This document shows positions 32,788 through 44,238 of a DNA stretch of 64,000 nt, piece after piece. The position numbers and the translations under genes are program-made. Numbering within the stretch: the first letter of the stretch is position 1; the number at the start of each line of letters is the position of its first letter. The notes under the pieces were generated by a model. The model worked only from the letters and a program-made list of their open reading frames with translations. It had not been told where the DNA came from and made no database searches. This DNA comes from Anodontia alba (Eukaryota > Mollusca > Bivalvia > Lucinida > Lucinidae), in NCBI GenBank assembly GCA_964016985.1, contig OZ024826.1, positions 62,440,910 through 62,504,909 of the forward strand, written 5' to 3'.

Positions 32788-34381
32788 ACTAGAGGCCCTT
32801 AGGGCCAAAAATCGCTCACCTGGACCAACTTGCCCAATTGCCATCTTGAAGCCCCATCAGAACAATTTTTAGCCATTTTTTATCTACAAGTCACCCTGAT
32901 ACTTCCTATCAAGCATTAAGTCAATTAGCCTTTTGGTTCATCATTCTGAAGTTCAAAAATAGATTTTCAAGATGGTTGCTGTGGCAGCCATCTTGTATTT
33001 CAGATCTGAACAATTTTAGCTAATTTTGATCTACAAGTCATCACAATCCCTTCTATGAAGTTTCCAGTCAATTGGACTTTCAGGTCAGGAATATAAGTAC
33101 AAAATAGATTTTCAAGATGGCGGTCGTGGCAGCCAACATCGATTTCTGATAGAAACAATTTCAGCTATTTTTTATCTACAAGTCGCCCTGATATTTCCTA
33201 CCAAGTTTCGAGTCAGTTGGCCTCTGGGTTTGGGAGAAGTAGTTCAAATTGATTTTTAAGATGGCAGAGGTGGTGGCCATCTTGGATTTCTGATTGGAAC
33301 AATTTTAGCAATTTTTTTATTCAACTAGTTGTCCCGATACTTCCTACCAAGTTTCGAGCCAATAGGCATTTTGGTTCAGGAGAAGAAGTTCAAAATAGAT
33401 TTTCAAGATGGCCACCATCTTGGATTTCCGAATGTAACAATTTTAGTTATTTCTGATCTACAAGTCACCCTGGTATTTCCTAGCAAGTTTCGAGTCAATT
33501 GACCTTTCATTCAGGAGAAGAAGTTCTAAATAGATTTTCAAGATGGCCGCCATGGTGGCCATTTTAGATTTCCAATCAGAAAGATTTCAGCTATTTCTGA
33601 TCTACAAGTAAATGCCCTGATACTTCCTACCAAGTTTCAAGTCAACTGGCCTTTCGGTCTAGAAAAGAAGTACAAAATAGATTTTCAAGATGGAGGCCAT
33701 GGCGGCAATTTTTGGATCTGAACAATTTTAGCATTTTTTGATCTACAGTACAAGTGGCCCCAATATCTCCTAGCAAGTTTTGAGTCAGTTGGCCTTTCAG
33801 TTTAAGAGAAGACGTTCAAAATAGATTTTCAAGATGGCAGCCATCTTGGATTTCGGATCTGAATGATTTTAGCTATTTTTGATCAAGTCACCCCTTTGCT
33901 TCTTACCAAGTTTCAAGTCAGTTGGCCTTTCGGTTTAGGAGAAGAAGCAAAAAATAGATTTTCAAGATGGCCACCATGACAGCCATCTTGGATTTCCGAT
34001 CGGAACGATTTTAGCTGTTTTTGACCTACAAGTCACCCCAAAAATAGATTTTCAAGATGGTGGCCATCTTGGATTTCTGACTGTAATAATTTTAGCTATT
34101 TTTGATCTACAAGTCACCCTGATGCTTCCTACCATGTTTCAAGTCAATTGGCCTTTCGGGTCAGGAGAAGAAGTGTTCAAGATGGCCATCTTGGATTCCC
34201 GATCGGAATGATTCTAGCCTCTTTTGATCTACCAGTTATCCTGGGCTTCCTACCATGTTTCAAGTCAACTGGCATTTCGGTTCAGGAGGAGAAGCGAAAA
34301 ATAGATTTTTAAAATGGCCACCATGGTGGCCATCTTGAATTTCCAACTGGTTTGATTTTAGCTATTTTTGATCTACAAGTC

Positions 34382-35657
34382 ACCCCGATCAGGGCTCTGG
34401 AAATTTTGAAATCTGAATCGGTCCAGCCGATGACGATGACGTCATCAATGAGCCCATTTCCAAAAAAAAATGTGTATATATCACCCTGTCACAAAAACTA
34501 ATGACAATTGACAGTCCTATAACTCCTTTTAAATAATACACCTCAACTCCGTTATATGACGGAAGTCTGGGTATAACGAGCATGATCAAAGCTGGCGTCA
34601 TCAATAAATACGGTCAGGTATGTAAAAAGAAAGAAAAAAAAAACACAAAAAACGGTTTTGTTTTATTTCCACCTCCGCAGGGTTTTCCTAAACTATTTAT
34701 AAACAACTGATTCCCATCTTGTATAAGCGCGAAGACGGCGGGAAACAGGAGAGACGGAACGAAACGACTTTCATGGACCTAATTAGGTCTAAGAATAAAG
34801 GCCTGCGCCACGGGCGGTTTTGCAGTTTTCAATGTTTCAAGATTTGATCAGACTGCTTAAATTTTAAGCACTGACCAATCTTGTCTAGCGCAAGCGGTGC
34901 ATTACTTATTTTTACCATGAAATCTACCTTGAATTATACTCGCGTGTTACGGCAATCAACAAAAAAAAAAAAAAAAGAAGCAATCAATAATACCCAGATC
35001 AGACGCCGTTGTATGCGACATCTGATCAGGACATACACGGTTTGAGAATTCATTTATCGAATCTGGGACCGACAAACCGTGTTGATCAAAACAAAAAAGA
35101 AGAGGAAGAAAACGGGTGCGTTCAAGCGATGCATTCTTTTATCACTCTCAGTAAAGCGACCTTTGATCTTTTAGGACAAGCCGACTGCACCTGGATGTTT
35201 TGCAGTCTCAGTGTATTCACACGTGTCACACAAAGGGATTAATTATCAGACTACTGATGATTCGTGTTAATCGCTTGTTTACCGCACAAAGGTCAGTGAA
35301 GTGTTGATTTTTTGACAATGTTTGGATAATGACGTAATTAATTTGTGCTGCGGTAGGTTGCCGTTATTCAGCTGTCTCTCCAATATACATGTCAAATGAC
35401 CGTTTAGAGCCTTTTAACTACCATAATATCGCATTTAAAAGGTGCGCGGACGTTGTCAGTTTAGGAAGACTTGACCGTTTGTGATTTTTCAGACATCATT
35501 GATTCGTAGAAATTGGTTGGTTGGGGAAAAATGGGGTTCAAGGCACAAACTGTTGGACCGATTTATTAGCATTTTGGGATGTTTGAAATCGGTCCAGGAT
35601 TCTTAATTTCGGTCCAGACCGGCTATTTTTCCGGTTTTCCCGAGCCCTGACCCCGAT
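34382..35657. mobile_element. hAT-type MITE with 8-bp target duplication
   Basis: ACCCCGAT stands at 34382-34389 and 35650-35657. Between them a 1260-bp element begins CAGGGCTCTGGAAA and ends TTTTCCCGAGCCCTG, inverted termini of about 15 bp. CAGGG ends with 8-bp duplications are the hAT signature. The uninterrupted target (GTCACCCCGATGCTTCC) is seen in neighbouring array units. No transposase is visible, so it is non-autonomous. Confidence 0.85.
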
Positions 35658-36117
35658 GCTTCCAACCAAGTTTCAAGTCAATTAGCCTTTCTATTCAGGA
35701 GAAAAAGCGAAAAATAGATTTTCAAGATGGCTGCCATGGCTCGGACACAGATTGGAACTATTTTAGCTATTTTTGATCTACAAGTCACCCCGATGCTTCC
35801 AACCAAGTTTCAAGTCAATTGACCTCTCAGTTCAGAAGGTTAGATGCGGAAAATAGATTTTCAAGATGGCCACCATGACAGCCATCTTGGATTTCCGATC
35901 GGAACGATTTTAGCTGTTTTTGATCTACAAGTCACCCCGATACTTCCTACCAAGTTTCAAGTCAATTGGGCTCTCGGTTCAGGCCACCATAGCGGCCATC
36001 TTGGATTTTTGATTGGAACGATTTTAGCTATTTCTGATTTACAAGTCGCCCAATGCTTCCTACCAAGTTTCAAGTCAATTGCCCTTTTGGTTCAGGAGAA
36101 GAAGCGAACAAGAGGAC

Positions 36118-39100
36118 CATGATTGTCCTATATCACTCACCTGAGCAAACAGCTTTGCAAACTTACTTTTGAAGTTTCAGCCAAGTTCACTGCTCTAAGA
36201 TTTTTGTAGAAATTTAATAGCCCTACTCCCCAGAGGCCATGTTTTTTTCATGCATCATGATGGCTTGAACTGAATCTTGAAAGAAGGTCACCAAACGAAC
36301 AATTCTGCCAAGTTATATTGAAATTGGTCCAGTGGTTTCTGACAAAAAGGTTTTTGAAGTGTTTCATATAACTATATAGGGAAAATAAGCCCCACCCCTA
36401 ACGGCCATGTTTTTTGACAAATCATGACAGCTTGAACAAACTTGGTAGAGGGCCACCAAAGGAACATTCCTGCCAAGTTATATTGAAATCGATTCAGCAG
36501 TTTCTGACAAGAAGATTTTTAAAGTTTTCTATTTAGATATATAGGGAAAATAAGCCCCACCCCTAGCAACCATGTTTTTTGATGAATCATGATTGCTTGA
36601 ACAATCTTGGTACAGGGTCACCAAAGCAACATCCCTGCCAAGTAATATTGAAATCGGTCAGGTGGTTTCTGACAAAAAGAATTTTAAAATTTTCTATACA
36701 GATATATATGGAAAATAAGCCCCGCCCCCTGGCGGCCATGTTTTTTGACATATCATGAGGGCTTGAACAATCTTGGTAGAAGGTCACCAAAGCAACATTC
36801 CTGCCAAGTTACAATGAACTCGATCCAACGATTTCTTACGAGAAGATTTTTAAGGTTTTCTGTATAGATATATAGGGAAAATATGCCCCTCCCCCTAGCG
36901 GCCATGTTTTTTGACAAATCATGCTGGCTTGAACAATCTTGGTAGAGGGTCACCAAAGAAACATTCCTGCCAAGCTATATTGAAATCGGTCCATTGGTTT
37001 CTGACAAGAAAATTTTTAAACTTTTCTATATAGATATATAGGGAAAAATAAGCCCCGCCCCCTGGCAGCCATGTTTTTTGATGAATCATGATAACTTGAA
37101 CATTCTTGGTAGAGGGTCAACAAGGAAACATTTCTTTCAAGTTATAATGAAATCGGTCCAGTGGTTTCTGACAAGAAGATTTTTAAAGTTTTCTATTTAG
37201 ATACATAGGGAAAATAAGCCCCGCCCCCTGGCAGCCACGTTTTCTGATGAATCATGACGACTTGAACAATCTTGGTAGACGGTTACCAAAGAAACATTCC
37301 TGCAATGTTGTATTGAAATCGATCCAGTGGTTTCTGACAAAAGGATTACTAAAGTTGTCTAAACAGATATATAGGGAAAATAAGCTCCGCCCCCTAGCGG
37401 CCATGTTTTTTGACAAATCATGACGGCTTGAACAATCTTGGTAGAGGATCAGCAAGGAAACATTTTTGCCAAGTTATATAGAAATCGACCAGTGGTTTCT
37501 GACAAGAAGATTTTTAAAGTTTTCTATATAGATATATAGGGAAAATAAGCCCCGCCCCCTGGCGGCCATGTTTTTTGACGAATCCAAATGGCTTGAACAA
37601 TCTTGATAAAGCATCACCAAAGGAACATTTCTGCAAAATTATATTGAAATTGGTCCAGTGGTTTCTGACAAGAAGATTTTTAAAATTTTCTATATAGATA
37701 TATACGGAAAATAAGCCCCGGCCCCTGGCGGCTATGTTTTTTGACGTATCATGAGGGCTTGAACAATCTTGGTAGAAGGTCACCAAAGCAACATTCCTGC
37801 CAAGTTACAATGAACTCGATCCAACAATTTCTTACGAGAAGATTTTTAAAGTTTTCTACATAGATATATAGGGAAAATAAGCCCTGCCCCCTGGCGGCCA
37901 TGTTTTTTGACGAATCCAAATGGCTTGGACAATCTTGGTAGAAGATCATCAAAGGAACATTTCGGCAAAATTAAATTGAAATTGGTCCAGTGGTTTCTGA
38001 CAAGAAAATTTTTATAGTTTTCTTTATAGATATATAGGGAAAATAAGCCCCGCCCCCTGGTGGCCATGTTTTTTGACGAATCCAAATGGCTTGAACAATC
38101 TTGATAGAGCATCACCAAAGGAACATTTCTGCAAAATTATACTGAAATCGGTCCAGTGGTTTCCAACAAGAAGATTTTTAAAGTTTTCTATATAGATACA
38201 TAGGGAAAATAAGCCCCGCCCCATGGCGGCCATGTTTTTTGACGAATCCAAGTGGCTTGAACATTCTTGGTAGAGGATCACCAAAGGAACATTTCTGCAA
38301 AATTATATTGAAATCGGTCCAGTGGTTTCTGACAAGAAGATTTTTAAAGTTTTCTATATAGATATATAGGGAAAATAAGCCCCACCCCCTGACAGCCAAT
38401 TTTTTTGACGAATCCAAATGGCTTGGACAATCTTGGTAGAAGATCATCAAAGGAACATTTCGGCAAAATTATATTGAAATTGGTCAAGTGGTTTCTGACA
38501 AGAAAATTTTTAAAGTTTTCTTTATAGATATATAGGGAAAATAAGCCCCACCCCCTGGTGGCCATGTTTTTTGACGAATCCAAATGGCTTAAACAATCTT
38601 AGTAGAGGATCACCAAAGGAACATTTCTGCAAAATTATATTGAAATCAGTCCAGTGGTTTCTGACAAGAAGATTTTTAAAGTTTTCTACATAGATATATA
38701 AGGAAAATAAGCCCCGCCCCCCTGGCGGCCATGTTTTTTGACGAATCCAAATGGCTTGAACAATCTTGTTAGAGGATCACCAAAGGAACATTTCTGCAAA
38801 ATTATATTGAAATCGGTCCAGTGGTTTCTGACAAGAAGATTTTTAAAGTTTTCTATATAGATATATAGGGAAAATAAGCCCCGCCCCCTGACAGCCATGT
38901 TTTTTGACGAATCCAAATGGCTTGGACAATCTTGGTAGAAGATCATCAAAGGAACATTTCGGCAAAATTATATTGAAATTGGTCAAGTGGTTTCTGACAA
39001 GAAAATTTTTAAAGTTTTCTTTATAGATATATAGGGAAAATAAGCCCCACCCCCTGGTGGCCATGTTTTTTGACGAATCCAAATGGCTTTAACAATCTTA

Positions 39101-39939
39101 GTAGAGGATCACCAAAGGAACATTTCTGCAAAATTATATTGAAATCAGTCCAGTGGTTTCTGACAAGAAGATTTTTAAAGTTTTCTACATAGATATATAA
39201 GGAAAATAAGCCCCGCCCCCCTGGCGGCCATGTTTTTTGACGAATCCAAATGGCTTGAACAATCTTGTTAGAGGATCACCAAAGGAACATTTCTGCAAAA
39301 TTATATTGAAATCGGTCCAGTGGTTTCTGACAAGAAGATTTTTAAAGTTTTCTATATAGATATATAGGGAAAATAAGCCCCGCCCCCTGACAGCCATGTT
39401 TTTTGACGAATCCAAATGGCTTGAACAATCTTGGTAGAGCATCACCAAAGGAACATTTCTGCAAAATTATCTTGGTAGAGCATCACCAAAGGAACATTTC
39501 TGCAAAATTATATTGAAATCGGTCCAGTGGTTTCTGACAAGAAGATTTTTAAAGTTTTCTATATAGATATATAGGAAAAAGCCCCGCCCCCTGGCGGCCA
39601 TGTTTTTGACGAATCTAAATGGCTTGAACAATCTTGTTAGAGGATCACCAAAGGAACATTTCTGCAAAATTATATTGAAATCGGTCCAGTGGTTTCTGAC
39701 AAGAAGATTTTTTACGTTTTTAGTTAAAAAATCTATTTTTAGCTCCTGTGACCTAGATATGCAATGGACCGGAACCATTTGAACAACTTTGAAAGAGGAC
39801 CAACCAAGGATCATTCCTGTGAAGTTTGGTCAAAATCCAATCAGTGGTTGAGGAGGAGATGTTGTTTAAAGATTGTGGACAGACGGACGGACAGACGGAC
39901 GACGACGACGACTGACGGTGAGTGATCACAATAGCTCAC

Positions 39940-39966
<27 letters not shown>
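36118..39966 (+). mobile_element. Tandem-cored element with 166-bp units, nested in the 8-kb element
   Basis: The start ACAAGAGGACCATGATTGTC forms an AGGAC/GTCCT stem and is followed by ATCACTCACCTGAG. The end is GGACAGACGGACGGACAGAC, then AGCTCACCTTGAGCC / GGCTCAGGTGAGCTA. On either side the outer unit reads GAAGAAGCGAA and AAATAGATTTTC, which are contiguous in other units, so insertion left no long target duplication. Confidence 0.8.
36380..39720. repeat. 166-bp satellite-like array, about 20 units
   Basis: The landmark AAAATAAGCCCC.CCCC recurs near 36386, 36551, 36716, 36881, 37049, 37215, 37380, 37546, 37712, 37878, 38044, 38210, 38376, 38542, 38708, 38875, 39041, 39207, 39373 and 39580. 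Each unit also holds GGCGGCCATGTTTTTTGACG, TTGAAATCGGTCCAGTGG and TTTCTGACAAGAAG. Units in 38340-38840 and 38840-39340 are almost identical, a recent three-unit (499-bp) duplication. The unit is not a multiple of three, and the short open frames within it are by-products. Confidence 0.88.
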
Positions 39967-39970
<4 letters not shown>

Positions 39971-40788
39971 TAGATTTTCAAGATGGCTGCCAATGCGGCC
40001 ATCTTGGATTCCTAATCCGAATGATTTTAGCTATTTTTGATCTACAAGTCACCCAAATGCTTCCTACCAAGGTTCAAGTCAATTGGCCTCTCGGTTCAGG
40101 AGGAGAAGCTGTTTTTGATCTATAAGTCACTCCGATGCTTCCTACCAAGTTTCAAGTCGATAGGCCTCTCTGTTCAGGCCACAATAGTGGCCATCTTGGA
40201 TTTTAGATCAGAACGATTTTAGCTTTTTTTTTTATTTACAAGTCGCCCCGATGCTTCCTACCAAGTTTCAAGTAAAATGGCCTTTCAGGTCAGGAGGAGA
40301 AGCGAAAAATAAATTTTCAAGATGGCTGCCATTGCGGCCATCTTGGATCCCTGATCTGAATGATTTTAGCTATTTATGTTCTACAAGTCACCCCAATGCT
40401 TCCTACCAAGTTTCAAGTCAATCTGTTGAACGGTTCAGGAGAAGAAGCGAAAAATAGATTTTCAAGAGGGCCACCATAGTGGCCATCTTTGATATCGGAT
40501 CAGAAAGATTTTAGCTATTTTTTTATCTACAAGTCACCCCGATGCTTCCTACCAAGCTTCAAGTCAATTGGCCTCTTGGTTCAGGAGGAGAAGTGGAAAA
40601 CAGATTTTCAAGATGGCGGGCATCTTGGGTTTCCGATCGGAATGATTTTATCTATTTTTGATCTACAAATCACCCCGATGCTTCCTACCAAGTTTCAAGT
40701 CAATCTGTTCAACGGTTCAGGAGGAGTTGTTGAAAATGTGAAAAGCCAACGGACAGGCAGACAACAGCGATCGCTCCAGGTGAGCTAA

Positions 40789-41530
40789 TAACAAAAATAT
40801 ACAGATTGGCAGAACACACATATACTATAAATCTTGGTTCGACAATGGTATAAAATATGTAAATGACTAAATAAATGAACATGGGGAATTCTATGAGCAA
40901 ACTGAATTTATGCAAAAAAACAGGCATTCAAACAAACTTTTAGCAGTACCATGGTTTAATAAAATCAATAAAAATGTATCTAAAAAATATAAATATACAA
41001 ATTACTCATAAACAACCATGTCCATTCACTCCATCACATATATCCAGCAATGCAATGGTTTCAAATAAGCATAAACCATAACATACTAGTAACAAATAAA
41101 CTGCTGTATCAAATGAAAATAAAAAATGACTCATTATGTATCTTCTGCCAGTCAAATAATGAAACAATTATCCATCTATTTCAGAATTGTGATAAAACCA
41201 AAAGTTTATTAGAGAGGCAGCAAGGTGGTTAGGTACTTGCAATATTCAGTGTAATATTACAGAAGAATATTTCATATTTGGCTTGCAGAGGGAACAGACC
41301 TTCAGCAAAATATTTAATTTCATATTGCTTTATGCAAAATATTATATACCGTATATCTGGCTACGTGTAAATCTCTGACTCAAAAGAAACAGAAATGTAT
41401 GTATAAAGTTCATAAGGATATAGCTTATTCACATAAAAAAAAAGATGAATTAGAACAGTGTTTTCGGAGGAAAACGTCCATGTCCATTCACCAGTTTGAA
41501 CAGACATATTGTTAAAATAGATTGTATCTA
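40789..41530 (+). pseudogene. LINE (L1/Tx1-like) C-terminal segment
   Basis: WFDNGIKYVND, LLAVPWFNKI, then MQWFQISINHNILVTNKLL and LCIFCQSNNETIIHLFQNC (a C..C...H...C zinc-knuckle-like motif) continue the LINE broken at 32787. The order matches the other LINE tail at 26892-27836. It ends near 41530 without a clear poly(A) tail. Confidence 0.75.
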
Positions 41531-41534
41531 TAAT

Positions 41535-43525
41535 GAACTCAAGGTCACAATATACCTATATGTAAGTTTGGTCAAAATTCATCCATACTTCAATGAGACA
41601 GGGTGCTGACAAGCCATTTTCTAAAATCATAGCCCTTGTGTAACCTTGAAAATGGGATCAAGGGATCAAGGTCACAAAAATCTAATCAGTTCTTGTCTCT
41701 GTCTCAACAATATAGCTGTGCAAGTTTGGGTCAAAATCCATCCATTCATTCATGCAGACAAGCCATTATCCAACAATCTGAGCCCTCCTGCGACCTTGAA
41801 AATGGGGTCAAGGTCACAAAAATAAAATCAGTTATTTTCCATGCCACAACAATTTGGCTGTGCAAGTTTAGTTAAAATCCATCCATTCCTTCAAGAGATA
41901 CAGTGCAGACAAGCCATTTTCCAACAATCTAAGCCCTTGTGTGACCTTGAAAATGGGGTCAAGGTCACCAAAATCTAATCAGTTCTTTTCCATGTCACAA
42001 CAATATAGATGTACAAGTTAGGTGAAATCAATCCATTCCTTTAGGAGATAGGGTGCAGACAAGCCATTTACCAACAATCTAAGCCCTAGTCTGACCTTGA
42101 AAATGGGGTGAAGGTCACCAAAATATAATCAGTTCTGATATTGTCCCAAAAATATAGCTGTGCAAGTCTGGTCGAAATCTACTCATTCCTTCAGGAGACA
42201 AGGTGCAGACAAGCCATTTTCCACCAATCTAAGCCTTAGTGTGACCTTGAAAATGGGGTCAAGGTTGTCAAAATCTAATCAGTTCTTTTCCATGTCTCAA
42301 CAATTAAGATGTAGAAGTTTGGTCAAAATCCATTTATTCATTTAGGAGATAGGGTGCAGACAAGCAATTTTCCAACAATTTAAGCCTTACTGTGACCTTG
42401 AAAATGGGGTCAAGGTCACCAAAATCTAATCAGTTCTTTTCCATGTCTCAACAATATAGCTGTACAAGTTTGGTCAAATCCATTTATTCATTCAGGAGAT
42501 AGGGTGCATACAAACCATTTTCCAACAAATCTAAGCCCTCCCGTGACTTTGAAATTGGGGTCAAGGTCACCAAAATCTAATCAGTTCTTTTACATGTCCC
42601 AGCATTGTAGATGTGCAAGTTTGGTCAAAATCTATTCATCCCTACAAGAGATAGGGTGCGAACAAGCCATTTTCCAACAATCTAAGCCCTCCTGTGACCT
42701 TGAAAATGGGGTCAAAGTCACCAAAATCTAATCAGTTCTTTAACATGTCCCAGCAATATAGACGTGCAAGTTTGGTTAAAATCTATTCATTCCTTCAAGA
42801 GATAGGATGCGGACAAGCCATTTTCCAACAATCCTCCTGTGACCTTGAAAATGGGGTCAAGGTCACCAAAATCTAATCAGATTTTTTCCCCCTCCCAATG
42901 ATATATTTGTGTAAGTTTGGCTGAAATATGTCCATTTAATAAGGAGATAGAGTGCGGACAAGAGGCTATGCCCCATTTTCCAACAATCTAAGCCCTCCTG
43001 TGACCTTGAACATGGGGTCAAGGTCACCAAAATCTAATTAGTTCTTTTACATGTCCCAGCAATATAGATGTGCAAGTTTGGTTAAAATCTATTCATTCCT
43101 TCAAGAGATAGGATGTGGACAAGCCATTTTCCAACAATCCTCCTGTGACCTTGAAAATGGGGTCAAGGTCACCAAAATCTAATCAGATTTTTTCCCCCTC
43201 CCAATGATATATTTGTGTAAGTTTTGCTAAAATCTGTCCAATCAATAAGGAGATAGAGTGTGGACAAGAGGCTACGCCCCATTTTCCAACAATCTAAGCC
43301 CTCCTGTGACCTTGAAAATGGGGTTAAGGTCACCAAAATCTAATCAGCATTTTTCCCCCTCCCAATGATATATTTGTGTGTTTGGCCAAAATCTGTCCAT
43401 TCAATAAGGAGATAGTGTGCAGACAAGTGGCTACGCCGATGGGATCCGCACTAAAAACAATATGTTCTCCCCCTCCCCCCCCCCCCCCCCCCCCACACAC
43501 ACAACCCCCATGGCGGGGGAACATA
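41535..43525 (+). mobile_element. 152-bp array with inverted TGACCTTGA sites
   Basis: About twelve units of 150-152 bp repeat from about 41640 to 43400. The landmark is GTGACCTTGA, eight bases, TCAAGGTCAC, preceded by CAAGCCATTTTCCAACAATC and followed by CAAAATCTAATCAGTTC. The 3' end is AATATGTTCTCCCC, an expanded C-tract with CACACACA (43466-43503), then GGCGGGGGAACATAATT, a hairpin like those ending other families. No 5' end is recognised. Confidence 0.75.
43466..43503. repeat. Poly(C) and CA tract in a terminal hairpin loop
   Basis: A long C-run followed by CACACACA lies between the arms GTTCTCCCC and GGGGGAAC of the 3' hairpin. Similar C-run plus CA tracts occur at 43661-43698, and as GT plus G-run at 47251-47288. 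Confidence 0.8.
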
Positions 43526-43559
43526 ATTCCAGAAGGACTGGAGCCGATATCAGACACTA

Positions 43560-44238
43560 ATTAATGGAATTACTTAACATAATGATTCAGAAATATAGTA
43601 AAAAAAATAATGATAGCTGTCTGACATATAAAGATATTCTGTGCAACATCCAACCTTACCCCCCCCCTCCCCCTCCCCCCCCCCCACACACACACACCCT
43701 TCTCCCCCTCTCCCCATACCAGGCTGCCAGGTATAAAAAAAGGACAAATATGATCTGTAAACAGTTAGGGAAATATAATGGATGAGTGATTGTGAAAAAG
43801 GTGCACTATCTTATCTTTCAAAGGAAATACAATGTATATATTTACAAAGATATGATCATATGAATGAGAATGAGAGAATAGTGCACATAATGAGTGGCAA
43901 GATGGCTGTAAGATGGATAAAAGAAATTGCTTTTGTATATTTTTGGATAGCCCGGGTCCAAAAAGAGATTTGTAACAGTTAAAGGGAATACAATTTACAG
44001 ATTAAAAGAAAAAAAAAAAAAAGAAATAATCATTCGACTTTTAATTCTGAAAAAAAAAAAAAATTGCCCGTAAGCTAAAATTAGTCCTTGAATCAGTCTG
44101 TGATGCAGTTTATTAGCACTTGGAAGTGCTAGTGAAGTTATGCTGGAAAATAATGAGTCATTAAATATATGCTGAAGCACTTCTAATGAGAAATAATAAG
44201 AATATAACAGAAATGAATATTGATTAAAAAAACAAAAC
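43560..44238 (+). other. Possible LINE 3' end with A-rich tail; otherwise unassigned
   Basis: The stretch 43782-43982 translates as MSDCEKGALSYLSKEIQ...MNENERIVHIMSGKMAVRWIKE, given as pieces. It vaguely resembles C-termini of invertebrate LINE proteins and is followed by A-runs at about 44009-44023 and 44051-44063. The similarity is weak. A C-run and CA tract at 43661-43698 interrupts the upstream part. 44070-44230 is AT-rich and unassigned. Confidence 0.3.

Larger units (their letters stand above)
32788..40788 (+). mobile_element. 8-kb tandem-cored element inserted in the LINE, carrying nested elements
   Basis: The start ACTAGAGGCCCTTAGGGCC (GGCCCttaGGGCC stem) is followed by TCGCTCACCTG. 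The end is GTTCAGGAGGAGTTG, CCAACGGACAGGCAGAC, then GATCGCTCCAGGTGAGCTA, a shortened version of the usual 3' hairpin. Between them are roughly 145-bp units of the AAGATGGC/GCCATCTTGG type (32840-34380, 35650-36110, 39967-40740). LINE protein sequence is interrupted exactly at its edges and continues after it (WFDNGIKYVND at about 40840). Confidence 0.72.

Noticed and set aside
34390..35649. Transposase gene inside the hAT element
   Set aside because: The longest open stretch (35009-35242) has no hAT or zinc-finger motif.
36380..39720. Centromeric satellite
   Set aside because: The period suits a satellite, but the array is only 3.3 kb and sits inside a bounded mobile element.
36587..39814. 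Repeated open frames of about 67-90 residues on the minus strand
   Set aside because: They recur once per 166-bp unit, shift frame from unit to unit (166 is not a multiple of three), and carry no domain. They are by-products of the tandem array.
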